This document shows positions 48,713-57,629 of a DNA stretch of 64,000 nt, piece after piece (the first letter of the stretch is position 1; each line of letters starts with the position of its first letter). Where the stretch lies: contig JAPPNU010000015.1 in NCBI GenBank assembly GCA_028873695.1, positions 40,584 to 104,583 of the forward strand. The letters are read 5' to 3'. The DNA comes from Gemmatimonadota bacterium. Lineage in GTDB: Bacteria; Latescibacterota; UBA2968; GCA-2709665. The notes under the pieces are model-generated. The model was not told where the DNA came from, did not search any database, and saw only the letters and a program-made list of their open reading frames with translations. Both the position numbers and the translations under genes were made by a program.

Positions 48713-50161
48713 ATGCCGGAAGAACGGCCAAACGTGGTATTGATCATGACCGATCAGCAGCGAGGGGATTGCGTGGGCCTGGATCCCAATGCGCCCGAGG
48801 TCCTGCAGACGCCCAACCTGGACTGGCTGGGCAACTCGGGGGCGTTTTTCGGTCGCGGTTACTCCGAATGTCCCAGTTGTATCCCCGCACGGCGTTCTCT
48901 GATGACCGGCACGGCGCCGGCGTCGAATGGCGTGGTGGGGTTTCAGGAAACGGAATGGCATCCGCGGCATACCCTCGCCGGAGAACTGTCAAGAGCCGGA
49001 TATCAGACCGAAATGATCGGGAAGCTGCACCTGTCGCCGGTTCGCAGGCGGTACGGATTCGACCACATGCAGCTCGCGGACGGCACGCGGGGGCGGGAGA
49101 ACGACTACGTGGACTGGCTGCGGGAACGCCACGGACGCACGGAGGTGGATCCGGGGATGGCCCACGGCATCTCGTCCAACGGATGGGTGGGACGGCCGCA
49201 CCTTCTGCCCGAAGAGCAGATGCATACGTTTTGGTGCGTCGACCGGGCGATGGCGTTTCTTCAAAAGCGGGATCCCTCGGCGCCCTTCTTCCTCAATGTC
49301 TCCTTCATTGATCCGCATCCGCCGTTGACGCCGCCACGGGTCTACTATGACCGCTACGTCAATCGCACGTTGCCGGAACCGGTTGTCGGAGATTGGGCCG
49401 CCGGGTACGACGCGCCGTCGAAGGGGCTGGACCCGAACGCTTCGGAGATCTGTCTGAGTGCGCACGATATGCAGTGCGCGCGCGCGGCGTACTACGGGAT
49501 GGTGAATTTCATCGACGATCAGATCGGGAGGTTGATCCAGTTCGCGAGGGGGCTGCTGAACGACTGCCTCGTCATATTCACTTCGGACCATGGCGAGATG
49601 CTCGGGGACCACCGCCTGTTCCGCAAGACGTGGCCCTACGAGGCTTCGGCACGCATTCCGTATCTGATTCGCGCGCCGCGGAGTTGGGGAGCGCCGGAGT
49701 CAGTGACGTGTCAGACACCGGTCGGCCTTCAGGACATCATGCCGACGATTCTGGATGCATGCGGCCTCGACGTGCCGGAAACGTGTACGGGCAAGAGCCT
49801 GATGCCGGTGGTGCGCGGCGAAACGGACGGCATACGCGACGTGTTGCACGGCGAACACTCGGGGTGTTACGCGTACGAGCATGGAAATCACTATGTGACG
49901 GACGGTCGCCACAAATACATCTGGTTCACGCAGACGGGCCGGGAACACCTGTTCGACCTGGACGAGGATCCTCATGAACAGCGCGACCTGGCGTCGGTGG
50001 AAGGCGCCGATGAGTTGCTGTCCCCGTGGCGGAAGCAACTGATCCGGATTCTCGAGGGTCGGCCCGAGGGATTCACCGACGGTGACAGACTGATTGCAGG
50101 CCGCGAACACCGGTCGGTGATGCCGGGGTACGAGCCGGAGAGGATGTTTCCTTTCTTATAG
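48713..50161 (+). CDS. Sulfatase (alkaline-phosphatase superfamily, formylglycine type)
   Basis: Sulfate-ester hydrolase of 482 residues. The N-terminus NVVLIMTDQQRGD carries metal-binding aspartates. Cys56 in CIPARRSLMTG fits the CxPxR consensus for conversion to formylglycine, so activity needs a formylglycine-generating enzyme or anSME, neither of which is in the window. FTSDHGEMLGDH supplies further metal ligands. No signal peptide is evident, so it may act in the cytoplasm on imported substrates. AAAGGAGTG precedes the ATG. It is linked to the oxidoreductase upstream. Confidence 0.94.
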   Translation: MPEERPNVVLIMTDQQRGDCVGLDPNAPEVLQTPNLDWLGNSGAFFGRGYSECPSCIPARRSLMTGTAPASNGVVGFQETEWHPRHTLAGELSRAGYQTEMIGKLHLSPVRRRYGFDHMQLADGTRGRENDYVDWLRERHGRTEVDPGMAHGISSNGWVGRPHLLPEEQMHTFWCVDRAMAFLQKRDPSAPFFLNVSFIDPHPPLTPPRVYYDRYVNRTLPEPVVGDWAAGYDAPSKGLDPNASEICLSAHDMQCARAAYYGMVNFIDDQIGRLIQFARGLLNDCLVIFTSDHGEMLGDHRLFRKTWPYEASARIPYLIRAPRSWGAPESVTCQTPVGLQDIMPTILDACGLDVPETCTGKSLMPVVRGETDGIRDVLHGEHSGCYAYEHGNHYVTDGRHKYIWFTQTGREHLFDLDEDPHEQRDLASVEGADELLSPWRKQLIRILEGRPEGFTDGDRLIAGREHRSVMPGYEPERMFPFL

Positions 50162-50430
50162 CCGCTTTTTTCGAAGACCCAAACTTACATGGATAGACAG
50201 GATAGACAGGATAAAGACCAAAACCGACCGGGATTAACAGGATTAAGCAGGACAGATGCTCACTTTTCCGGTATTTAACAACGCAACCACGGGTTTTCGT
50301 GAATAATTCCCCATAGGTCGTATCTCACCACGAATTGCGCAAATCGGCCAAGTCGCATGAACCGATTGACATGTTTGCATCGGTGGATGTTTCGGTGGAC
50401 GGAACGATCAGGGGCTTTGGAGGGTTTTGT
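50162..50430. other. Gene-poor spacer with microrepeats
   Basis: It contains a tandem GGATAGACA-type repeat (about 50190-50212) and a GGATTAACAGGATTAAGCAG segment (about 50231-50250). I see no protein or RNA gene. Confidence 0.6.
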
Positions 50431-50459
50431 TTGTCGAGGGCGCAGGTGCCCGCTATATT
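50431..50459 (+). promoter_or_regulatory. Promoter for the small membrane protein
   Basis: TTGTCG (50431-50436), a 17-base spacer and TATATT (50454-50459), about 80 bases before the GTG start at 50543. Confidence 0.55.
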
Positions 50460-50542
50460 TCGATGTGTGTCAGTCCCGGTGTTCGTCGCGAAGTTCACGT
50501 CGTTCCATGTGTCGATAATTCCAGAGGAAGGAGATACATCCA

Positions 50543-50974
50543 GTGGATTCGTTCAAACGCATCGTCGGCGTCTATCTTGTACTCGTTGCCGCCGTGGTGG
50601 CAATTCATACGGTCGTCGAACCCCTCTATTACACGTCCACCGAAGCCAGTCCATACAGCCCGCACTGGAGCAGATTCAACGCGCTCATGGTGCTGGCGAT
50701 CGTTCTCGGCGTTGTCTTCGGATATATTCGCAAGCGTGCGGTTGGAGGTGGCGGCGGCGCTTCCGTAACCCGCGAATACGTCGAGGCAAACGTACAATTC
50801 TACGGTCTCCTCTTCGTTGGCATTCTCTTTTTCTGGAACTTCTTCAACCTGCACAGTCCAGGATTCACCGCCATCGCAATGGAAACGGTTTCCGCGGTTT
50901 GGATCGTGATCGACGCCGCCCTCCCGTTGCTCCTTGCCTCAATGGGTTTTTCCATGCTCAGATCCCGGGAATAG
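50543..50974 (+). CDS. Small integral membrane protein, unknown
   Basis: A 143-residue protein with four predicted membrane helices: VGVYLVLVAAVVAIHTVV, ALMVLAIVLGVVFGYI, FYGLLFVGILFFWNFFNL and VWIVIDAALPLLLASMGFSM. I do not recognise the family. GGAAGGAGA about eight bases before GTG 50543 strongly supports this start and the gene. A glycine-rich loop (VGGGGGAS) follows helix 2. It stands alone with its own promoter, between the sulfatase gene and a MITE-like element. Confidence 0.75.
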   Translation: MDSFKRIVGVYLVLVAAVVAIHTVVEPLYYTSTEASPYSPHWSRFNALMVLAIVLGVVFGYIRKRAVGGGGGASVTREYVEANVQFYGLLFVGILFFWNFFNLHSPGFTAIAMETVSAVWIVIDAALPLLLASMGFSMLRSRE

Positions 50975-51053
50975 GGACTGCTGACTCGCTGGTCGACCGG
51001 CGTGCATTGGTTGGTGCATCTCCAGGAAGTACGAAAAAGCCGTCAGTTGGACT

Positions 51054-51219
51054 TATCAGCCCGTTGAAAAAGTCCATCCGGGCTACGGCCGGCCCTTGCG
51101 GTCGAAATACTGCGTTGCGCTCCCTCGCCGAATCGAGGGATGGGACTCGGTCGCGCGCCTTGTCTTCGACCACAATGGCTCGGCCTCGCCTGCAGAGCGA
51201 CTTTGTCAACGGACTGTTA
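51054..51219. repeat. 166-base MITE-like element with 21-base inverted ends
   Basis: The left end TATCAGCCCGTTGAAAAAGTC and right end at 51199-51219 are inverted repeats matching at 18 of 21 positions. The interior (51113-51217) recurs at 36719-36823. No transposase is encoded. It occupies most of the 51-base-51.28-kb gap between the membrane protein and the HigA-like gene. Confidence 0.85.
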
Positions 51220-51277
51220 TGCCCTGTCTGGCGGCTTTGCAGTTCGGGGTGATGCTATGGCGCTGGAAATCGCGGTT

Positions 51278-51670
51278 TCAACGCTTTCTGTCGTGAGTGA
51301 TCAACAGGTCGGCAGAGATGCCGAGGTTTTCGGTCAGGCGTCTGATCTGCCGAATCGACAGGGATCGTTTGCCGTTGTAGAATTCGGAAACGCGGCTTCG
51401 GCCGCCGAGCCATTCGGCGAGATCGGTTCGCGCGAGTCCTTTCTGTTCCAGCATAAAGTCGACGACCTCCCGGGGCTCCATCGTCTCATCAACGGGAAAC
51501 CGGACGTCTTCGAAAGCCTGTACCAGAACGGAAAGAAACTCCAGTCGCTCGTATGCTTCTGAACCCGTTTCGGGATCGGCATCCAACAGGCCGTCGATTT
51601 CGCTCACAGCGGCGTTGCATTCGGCTTCGTTTCGCAATACATGAGGTTTTGAAGAGTCCGGTCTGGTCAT
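51278..51670 (-). CDS. HigA-like XRE antitoxin, no toxin partner
   Basis: A 130-residue protein with a HigA-type layout: an acidic N-terminal dimerisation half (ETGSEAYERLEFLSVLVQAFED) and a C-terminal helix-turn-helix (EPREVVDFMLEQKGLARTDL, LAEWLGGRSRVSEFYNGKRS, then LSIRQIRRLTENLGI). HigA represses its operon and neutralises the HigB RNase. A HigB gene would be expected just upstream on the minus strand, but only 30 bases separate it from the transporter gene. It is therefore an orphan regulator or a remnant. Confidence 0.85.
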   Translation of the reverse strand: MTRPDSSKPHVLRNEAECNAAVSEIDGLLDADPETGSEAYERLEFLSVLVQAFEDVRFPVDETMEPREVVDFMLEQKGLARTDLAEWLGGRSRVSEFYNGKRSLSIRQIRRLTENLGISADLLITHDRKR

Positions 51671-51699
51671 ATCCCAATATCCTTTCGAGAGTCATCGTA

Positions 51700-52596
51700 T
51701 CATTGTTTTTGAGAGGTCGATCGCGAACCGGGACGCTGAACCAGCAGGCCGGCGACGATGAGAACCAGCCCGATCGGGGTGGAGGGCAGGATTTCTTCGC
51801 CGACCAGGAAATGGATGAAGAACAGAGAGACGAACGGAGAGATGAAGATGAGGTTGGCAACCCGGGCCGTGGTTTCCGACAGGCGCAGCGCGATGAGCCA
51901 GAATACGAAGGCGATGCCCATCTCGACTACGCCGACGTACGCGGCGCCCGCCAGCCCGTAGAGATTGGCAATGCGGAGATCCGAGAAAAACGCGCAGAGG
52001 ATGAAAATAAGCGGCAGGGCGAACGTGAAGTTCAGGAAAAGGCCGACGACGGCGTCCCGGTCGTCCCGCGCGTTGTAAATCCAGTACAGGGCCCAGACGA
52101 TCGTGCTGGCAAGGGCCAGCGTCACGCCGAGGGGGTCCGACAGCCGGAAGTCCAGGAGGTTGCCGCGCGTGGAGATCACCAGGACGCCGGAATAACACAC
52201 GAATCCGGCGAAGATTTCCTGCGGTCTAACGCGCTGTCTCAATAGAGGAATGGAGAGGAGCGAGAGTGTTATGGCCCAGGTGTAGTTCAGGGGCTGGGCT
52301 TCCTGAGCGGGTAGAAGATCGTACGCCTTGAACAGGATCACGTAGTAGAGGCAGGGGTTGAGCAAGCCCAGCAGGAGAGACTTCAGATATTGTTTTCTTG
52401 AGCAGGAGAAGATGAGGCTTGCTTTGCCCTGGATAACGATGATGAGCGCCAGGGTGCAGGTGGAAGCCAGGCAGGCATAAAACAGAAGCTGCAGCGGATC
52501 CAGGTAACGGAGGGTGATCTTGAATGCAGAGGCGACGGTCGACCAGAGCAGAACCGTTGCGATGGCATAGAGGTAGGCTTTGTTCTGGTCGCGCAT
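51700..52596 (-). CDS. EamA/DMT-family transporter
   Basis: Drug/metabolite-superfamily permease of 298 residues with ten predicted helices in two EamA repeats. The first begins AYLYAIATVLLWSTVASAFK, and the second covers LGVTLALASTIVWALYWIYN to TPIGLVLIVAGLLVQRP. Such proteins export metabolites or amino acids. Starting at ATG 52596 excludes eight residues that would be encoded by the end of the inverted-repeat element at 52611. No clear ribosome site is seen. Substrate unknown. Confidence 0.88.
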   Translation of the reverse strand: MRDQNKAYLYAIATVLLWSTVASAFKITLRYLDPLQLLFYACLASTCTLALIIVIQGKASLIFSCSRKQYLKSLLLGLLNPCLYYVILFKAYDLLPAQEAQPLNYTWAITLSLLSIPLLRQRVRPQEIFAGFVCYSGVLVISTRGNLLDFRLSDPLGVTLALASTIVWALYWIYNARDDRDAVVGLFLNFTFALPLIFILCAFFSDLRIANLYGLAGAAYVGVVEMGIAFVFWLIALRLSETTARVANLIFISPFVSLFFIHFLVGEEILPSTPIGLVLIVAGLLVQRPGSRSTSQKQ

Positions 52597-52610
52597 TGAT
52601 GCCGAACGGA

Positions 52611-52710
52611 GGGCGCCCACAAGGGACGCCCCTACGCGTTAAGGGAATACGATTTGGAATAAAAACGAATGAATGATTGAAATTGCAGGGGCGCCCCTTG
52701 TGGGCGCCCT
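52611..52710. repeat. 100-base element with inverted ends (copy 2)
   Basis: GGGCGCCCACAAGGGACGCC at the left and its near reverse complement (52687-52710) enclose AT-rich sequence containing GAATGAATGATTG. Same family as 12191-12294. It separates the DMT transporter from the secreted-protein gene and ends just before the latter's stop. Confidence 0.85.
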
Positions 52711-52711
52711 C

Positions 52712-53647
52712 CTATTCCTTTTCCACCTTGTCCAGTTTTCGTTCGTAGGAAAGGTCGATTTCTGCGCGGATGTTGTCCACGGGCTTCCTGTGGTCGACGC
52801 GCCTGACCTCGGGACGGGTAAGGTTCGTCCGCACTTTGTGGGAGATGACGATGCCGCGGGTGGCGTCGATGACCCAGTCGCCCTTGCCTTCTCCGGTCCC
52901 GTCGACGACCAGCTGCAGGGAGCCGACATTAACGGGCGCTCTGAATCGGACCTTTCTGTCTTCCTCGAATGTGACGATCTTATTTCCTTTTTTGGTGGCG
53001 ACATTCTTCACCTTGTATGTACTCTTGAGTTCCACAATGGCTTCGTCATCGATCAACATAACCGGGGTTTTGAAATTCAGTTCGCCGGTCCACGTGTCGC
53101 CGGGACCCACCGGGTTCTCGGGAAGGATCGGACCGAGTTCGGGGGTCCAGATCTGCCACAGGTCTGTCAGGATGTCCGGGCGGTTGAGGTCTCGTGCGGA
53201 ATTATTGCTTGAATGACGCTGAACCGTTCCGTCTTCCGAGAGAAACCACGTCAGTTCCCAGTCGTCCAATTGCTCCAGCGTGTAAGGGAACTGGTCGTGC
53301 GTAAGGCGTTTGTTTTCGAAGAAAAAGCCGTTGACGGCCTTGCTCACGGTTGCGACAAGGCGCTTGGCTGTGTCGTCGGACTCACCGCCGGCGCCGGCGT
53401 GGACGACTTCCCGGCTCCGCCATTCGCCCCTGATCTCGCCCGAGGTGAATCCTCGCTGCGTGCGTCCGGGCACGATGACTTCCGCGCGGTCGCTCTTTAT
53501 GGCAAATGAATATTTATGCTTATATTTGATGGTGCGTCCGTCCGGATAGGCGATCTGAAGCGCGACTTTCTCCCTGGCATTCAGGGTAGCGCCTATCGAC
53601 AGAAGAACGGCAAGACACAGGAACGTGGGCGTGGCCGGAGATTTCAT
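52712..53647 (-). CDS. Secreted protein of unknown function
   Basis: A 311-residue protein with a Sec signal peptide (about 1-24, FLCLAVLLSIGATLNA). The mature part is beta-rich and hydrophilic: LQIAYPDGRTIKYKHKYSF, GFTSGEIRGEWRS, NPVGPGDTWTGEL and VDGTGEGKGDWVIDATRG. The last two resemble a domain found in lipoprotein-like proteins that measure or bind hydrophobic ligands, but I cannot name the family with confidence. GGAGG seven bases before ATG 53647 sets the start. It lies 29 bases after the flavoprotein gene and is probably co-transcribed. Confidence 0.78.
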   Translation of the reverse strand: MKSPATPTFLCLAVLLSIGATLNAREKVALQIAYPDGRTIKYKHKYSFAIKSDRAEVIVPGRTQRGFTSGEIRGEWRSREVVHAGAGGESDDTAKRLVATVSKAVNGFFFENKRLTHDQFPYTLEQLDDWELTWFLSEDGTVQRHSSNNSARDLNRPDILTDLWQIWTPELGPILPENPVGPGDTWTGELNFKTPVMLIDDEAIVELKSTYKVKNVATKKGNKIVTFEEDRKVRFRAPVNVGSLQLVVDGTGEGKGDWVIDATRGIVISHKVRTNLTRPEVRRVDHRKPVDNIRAEIDLSYERKLDKVEKE

Positions 53648-53676
53648 GCTGAATCCTCCTTTGTGGATGATCGGTC

Positions 53677-54930
53677 TCACTTGAAGAGTAAACCGAGGTA
53701 AAAGAGCGGGCTGAACAGTTTCTTCTTTGGGACCGCATTGGCGATCATGCCGGTGATGAGATCGCTGATCTGTTGATTATGTGCGGCCTTTTGAATGACG
53801 AGATTGAGCAGGGGCCGCCACCGGCCCAGGTCCTGCAGCCGCTTGCTGGTTCTGAGTTCGTCGCCGATCGCATCCCAGAGGCGGTTTTCGTATCGTTTCA
53901 GGAACGCTTCGCTGAAGTCATTCGCCGACCTGGCTTCGGCGGCGGTTTGGGCCGCGAAACGTGCGGCGTACAGGGCGTTGCCGATACCCTCCCCCGTGAA
54001 GGGATCGATCAGCCCCGCGGCGTCCCCCAGAAGCATGAAGCCGTTGCCATAGCTTTTCCTCCGGATGCTGCCGATGGGCAGATTCCATCCGATGGGTTCT
54101 TCCATTGCGCGCGCATTGGCGAATCGCCGGTCGAAGGGCGGGCGGCTGATCACCGATTGAAGCGCGTCCTTCAAGTTGACTTTGCGCCGCTTGAGGCTGC
54201 TGTGCAGCATGCCGATGCCGACGTTCGCATAGCCGTTCTCGAGGGGAAAGGCCCAGAAATACCCGGGCAGGACTTCGTTGACGAAGTGCAGCTCGATCTG
54301 GTCCGTCAGTCCCGTCACGTTTTCGTAATAACAACGCAGGGCCACAACCCAGTGCCGGCCGTCGTGGCGGTATTGCCCGGTTCGACGCGCGACGATGGAA
54401 TTGAAGCCGTCACAGCCCAGGACCAGGTTGGCGCGGAAGGTCTGCTGTTGTCCGTTGGCGCTGCCGGTTACGCCATTGACGATTCCGTTTTCCCGTACCA
54501 GGTCTTTAACCGCAAACCCCTCGATGCATGCGTCTACACTGTGTCGGGCCTCACGGAAGAGGAATGCGTCAAAAACCGTCCGGCGGATGACAAATCCCTC
54601 CATGGGGATATTCCGGCCGGTACCAATGTCGTGAAGCGTATGCCGCTCCAGATCGATCCAGGCATCCACGTGATCCGGGCTGCTGAAGACGATTTTGTTG
54701 ATGAGGGCGCCGGGCAGATCCCGTATCCCGTCGAGGAGGCCGAGTTCGAGCAGAATGGCAACGGCTTTTCCCGACAGGGCGTCGCCGCAGATCTTGTCCC
54801 TGGGAAAAGTGGACTTGTCCAGGAGAAGGGTCTTGAGGCCGTGTCGCGACGCGTACAGAGCGGCGGCGGCGCCCGCGGGCCCTGCGCCGACGATGATGAG
54901 ATCATAGGTGGTTCGTTGTGGATCGGGCAT
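53677..54930 (-). CDS. Geranylgeranyl-reductase-family FAD oxidoreductase
   Basis: Flavoprotein of 417 residues in the GGR/digeranylgeranylglycerophospholipid-reductase group. The FAD-binding motif GAGPAG is at 15-20, followed by LLLDKSTFPRDKICGDALSG with the family's PxxKxCG-like loop. GCDGFNSIVARR and GDAAGLIDPFTGEGIGNAL are the later FAD contacts. Members reduce isoprenoid double bonds in lipids, quinones or pigments. A C-terminal hydrophobic stretch suggests membrane contact. ATG 54930 is preferred to TTG 54963. Its promoter is at 54979-55007. The secreted-protein gene follows. Confidence 0.9.
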   Translation of the reverse strand: MPDPQRTTYDLIIVGAGPAGAAAALYASRHGLKTLLLDKSTFPRDKICGDALSGKAVAILLELGLLDGIRDLPGALINKIVFSSPDHVDAWIDLERHTLHDIGTGRNIPMEGFVIRRTVFDAFLFREARHSVDACIEGFAVKDLVRENGIVNGVTGSANGQQQTFRANLVLGCDGFNSIVARRTGQYRHDGRHWVVALRCYYENVTGLTDQIELHFVNEVLPGYFWAFPLENGYANVGIGMLHSSLKRRKVNLKDALQSVISRPPFDRRFANARAMEEPIGWNLPIGSIRRKSYGNGFMLLGDAAGLIDPFTGEGIGNALYAARFAAQTAAEARSANDFSEAFLKRYENRLWDAIGDELRTSKRLQDLGRWRPLLNLVIQKAAHNQQISDLITGMIANAVPKKKLFSPLFYLGLLFK

Positions 54931-54978
54931 AGGTTCTTTGGTGCGCGACGGCGGTAGATTCAATATGCGGTACGTTTT

Positions 54979-55007
54979 AACATATCCTTATCGGGTGCAC
55001 GCGTCAA
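54979..55007 (-). promoter_or_regulatory. Promoter for the geranylgeranyl-reductase-like gene
   Basis: On the minus strand, TTGACG (55002-55007), a 17-base spacer and TATGTT (54979-54984). It lies in the divergent gap before the TPR gene. Confidence 0.68.
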
Positions 55008-55047
55008 GCGAGAAAACCGTACCGTACACAGCAGGAAGGACCGGCAA

Positions 55048-57222
55048 TTGAGCAGGAGACGAGCGCGAAAATCGAAGCGGCAACGGCAGGCCGGAATCCG
55101 GAATCCCGCGACCGTCGCAGGCGTGTTCCTGGGCCTCCACGTCCTTCTCGCCTACTGGCGTCCCAATCCCTTCTGGGGCGCCGATTTCCTGTATTATTAT
55201 TCCGACACGCTGCGTGTTGTCTTCATTCTGCTGGCCGTGCTCGTTTTAATTCCATGTCTTCGTTCTCGAATCGGCGCCTTGTTCGGAACGATTTCTTCCG
55301 GACTATGGAGCGGCGGCGTCCGCACGTGGATCGTTCGCGTCCTGCTCGTCCTGCTGGCGCTTGCCGGATTCATTGCGCTCCAGTCGGCGAGGCATCTCCT
55401 TGGAGACGGCTACCTTTATCTTCGGGAGTTGGACGCCGGCATCACACAGCGCGTGGACAGGGCCCCGCTTACCTTCGCCCTGATTCGACTCTTGCATGGC
55501 GCCGGCGCCGCGCTCTGGCAAACCGCCGAGAACACGTATCGTGTCTACAGCTATGCCTCAGGACTTTTCTATCTGCTGCTGGCCCTGGCCACGGCCGGCG
55601 CCCTCGGAAAGAGCGACCGTGAAAAATCCGTGGCGTTCGCCTTCCTCGTCACCGCCGGTTACGTTCAACTCTTCTTCGGATACGTGGAAAACTATGCCTT
55701 CTACATGCCGGCCGGTCTGCTCTACCTGCTCGCGGGTCTTCGGAGCCTGGAAAACCGGGCGCCGCTCTACGCGCCCGCGCTGGTTCTGGGACTGCTCGTC
55801 CCGTTTCACTTTCTTTTCGTTCTCTTCGCGCCCTCCCTGCTCATCCTTGGCTACCGCGGGTATCGGCACGGCGAGGCATCGATGCCGCAATGGAAGAACG
55901 TTGCGGATAAACTGGCCGCGTTATGTACCGCCCCGGCGGCCGCTGTGCTGGTCTTCTGGATCGCCGGGTTCGACTTCGGCGCCTTTCTGGAACGGACCGG
56001 CGGAAAACACCACATTCTCCCCCTGTTTTCGGAACCGGGCTTTCATGTGCCCTACCGCATCGTCTCCGTCTCCCATCTGCTCGATTTCGTGAATCTGCAG
56101 ATCCTCTCCGCACCCGCGGCAGTTATGGCGGTGTTCCTTTTCGGCTGGAAGGACTTTCGTCACCATCCATTCCTGCTTTCGGCCGCCGCCGTCCCTCTCT
56201 TCTTCACGTTTATTGCGAATCTTGAAATCGGCGCCTTCAGAGACTGGGACATCCTGGCGCTTCCGGCCCTGCCGCTCACACTCTGGGCTGCCTCTGCACT
56301 GCTGGAACGCCGTCGACAGGATGAGCGGACCCACCGAAGCTTCTCTGTCATATGCGCGGCTGCCGCCCTGCACACCATGCTGTGGATTGGTCTGAATGCC
56401 GACCCCGCTGCCGCCGAGGCCCGATACGCGCACCTTATGGGCAGGCTGAACGGGCATGCCGCATCCTACGGGTGGGAAACACTCGGGACCTACTACCGGC
56501 TGCGGGGAAAGATCGTACCCGCGCTGAACGCCTATAAACGCGCGCTGGATGCGAATCCGAAGAATCCCCGCCACTGGCTGTCTGTCGGGATCATCTATTG
56601 CGACCTCGGCCGGCCGGAGCGCGGGATCGACCACCTCAGAAAAGCAACGGAGATCCAGCCCGATCTTGCCGAGGCGCATATCAATCTGGGTGCCGCGTAC
56701 CTGGGGACCGGTCGGCACGAAGCCGCGATCGACCACCTCGGAAAAGCGGTCGAACTCCAGCCCGAGACGGCGCTCGCGCTGGTCAATCTCGGCGCCGCGT
56801 ACAACGAGGCGGGAAGATACAGCGAAGCCCTGGACCCGCTTGAGAAAGCGCTTGAAATCCAACCCGGACACCCCGGCGCACACGTCAATATCGGCGCCAC
56901 GTATCACGGCCTTGGCCGGTACGAGGAGGCCGTAGAGCACCTCGAGACCGCGCTTGAGCTTCATCCCGCCCTGGCCAATGCGCAGACGTACCTGAACATC
57001 GGTGGGACCTACCACAGTATGGGTCGGTTCGAAGAGGCGATCCCGTACCTTGAAAAAGCCATTCAGATCAACCCCCGGCTCACGAATGCCTACTTCAACC
57101 TGGGCCTGGCCTACGGCGCGCTGAATCGTATCGAGGAAGCGAGAGCCAACCTTCGAAAGGTGCTGGAACTGAATCCCAACGATCCCCAGGCGCCTGCTAT
57201 CAGGCGGTTGCTGAGAAAATAA
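55048..57222 (+). CDS. Polytopic membrane protein with C-terminal TPR repeats
   Basis: A 724-residue protein. The first 460 residues contain about 10 hydrophobic helices, for example VFLGLHVLLAYW, VVFILLAVLVLIPCL and LYAPALVLGLLVPFHFLFVL. HLLGDGYLYLRELDAG lies in an early extracytoplasmic loop, a layout like GT-C-type or O-antigen-ligase-like enzymes. Residues about 470-720 hold seven or more 34-residue TPRs (AEAHINLGAAYLGTGRHEAA, NAYFNLGLAYGALNRIEEA). It probably works at the membrane in glycosylation or assembly, but the catalytic class is not certain. GGAAGGA precedes a TTG start at 55048. It is divergent from the flavoprotein. Confidence 0.85.
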   Translation: MSRRRARKSKRQRQAGIRNPATVAGVFLGLHVLLAYWRPNPFWGADFLYYYSDTLRVVFILLAVLVLIPCLRSRIGALFGTISSGLWSGGVRTWIVRVLLVLLALAGFIALQSARHLLGDGYLYLRELDAGITQRVDRAPLTFALIRLLHGAGAALWQTAENTYRVYSYASGLFYLLLALATAGALGKSDREKSVAFAFLVTAGYVQLFFGYVENYAFYMPAGLLYLLAGLRSLENRAPLYAPALVLGLLVPFHFLFVLFAPSLLILGYRGYRHGEASMPQWKNVADKLAALCTAPAAAVLVFWIAGFDFGAFLERTGGKHHILPLFSEPGFHVPYRIVSVSHLLDFVNLQILSAPAAVMAVFLFGWKDFRHHPFLLSAAAVPLFFTFIANLEIGAFRDWDILALPALPLTLWAASALLERRRQDERTHRSFSVICAAAALHTMLWIGLNADPAAAEARYAHLMGRLNGHAASYGWETLGTYYRLRGKIVPALNAYKRALDANPKNPRHWLSVGIIYCDLGRPERGIDHLRKATEIQPDLAEAHINLGAAYLGTGRHEAAIDHLGKAVELQPETALALVNLGAAYNEAGRYSEALDPLEKALEIQPGHPGAHVNIGATYHGLGRYEEAVEHLETALELHPALANAQTYLNIGGTYHSMGRFEEAIPYLEKAIQINPRLTNAYFNLGLAYGALNRIEEARANLRKVLELNPNDPQAPAIRRLLRK

Positions 57223-57612
57223 GCTGTCAGCCATCAGCGGTCAGCTATCAGCTAAAAACCAAAGGCGAAAACCACAGGTCAAGATCTATGCACCGACGCG
57301 ATGCCGCGCGCGGTCTCGGTTTCCGAACGCGATGCCACTCGAGAGCACTACCGGAGCAGGGCGCGTTGTTCCGTCCCGTACAGATTTGCGTTATCCGCCA
57401 GTGTTGGCAGGCCATCGTTTCGGGTGAATCCGGTGAGGGTATTCGCGCCGTGCATGTGGCAGGCCCCGCGCCCAGCGGCGACTTTTGGTTCCTTTTGGTC
57501 GCTTCAAAGGGAACACGCCGTAGGCAGGGAATCTGGGGAGAAAGGGTTGTTTTTGATCTTGTTCTTCATTCTTGCCGTTAGCTGACGGCTGACGACTGAT
57601 AGCTGATTGCTG
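57223..57612 (+). repeat. About 390-base dispersed repeat, copy A
   Basis: The core 57316-57557 matches 63751-63990 in the same orientation, differing at roughly 20 positions by eye. Inverted TCAGC-rich sequences flank it: left AGCTGTCAGCCATCAGCGG at 57222, right TTAGCTGACGGCTGACGACT at about 57579. The core contains GACTTTTGGTTCCTTTTGGT and ACGCCGTAGGCAGGGAATCT. Open frames across it are similar in both copies but unlike any protein I know. This accounts for the whole 57223-57629 gap. Confidence 0.85.
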
Positions 57613-57629
57613 TGTTTCCGACATTGGTG

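Noticed and set aside
50335..51252. 305-codon frame over the small membrane protein and a MITE-like element
   Set aside because: It runs through a repeat and overlaps the better-supported gene at 50543, which has a ribosome site and membrane helices.
57301..57585. Small protein with a near-identical partner at 63711-63947
   Set aside because: Similarity is explained by the dispersed DNA repeat; no ribosome site, and other frames are equally open.
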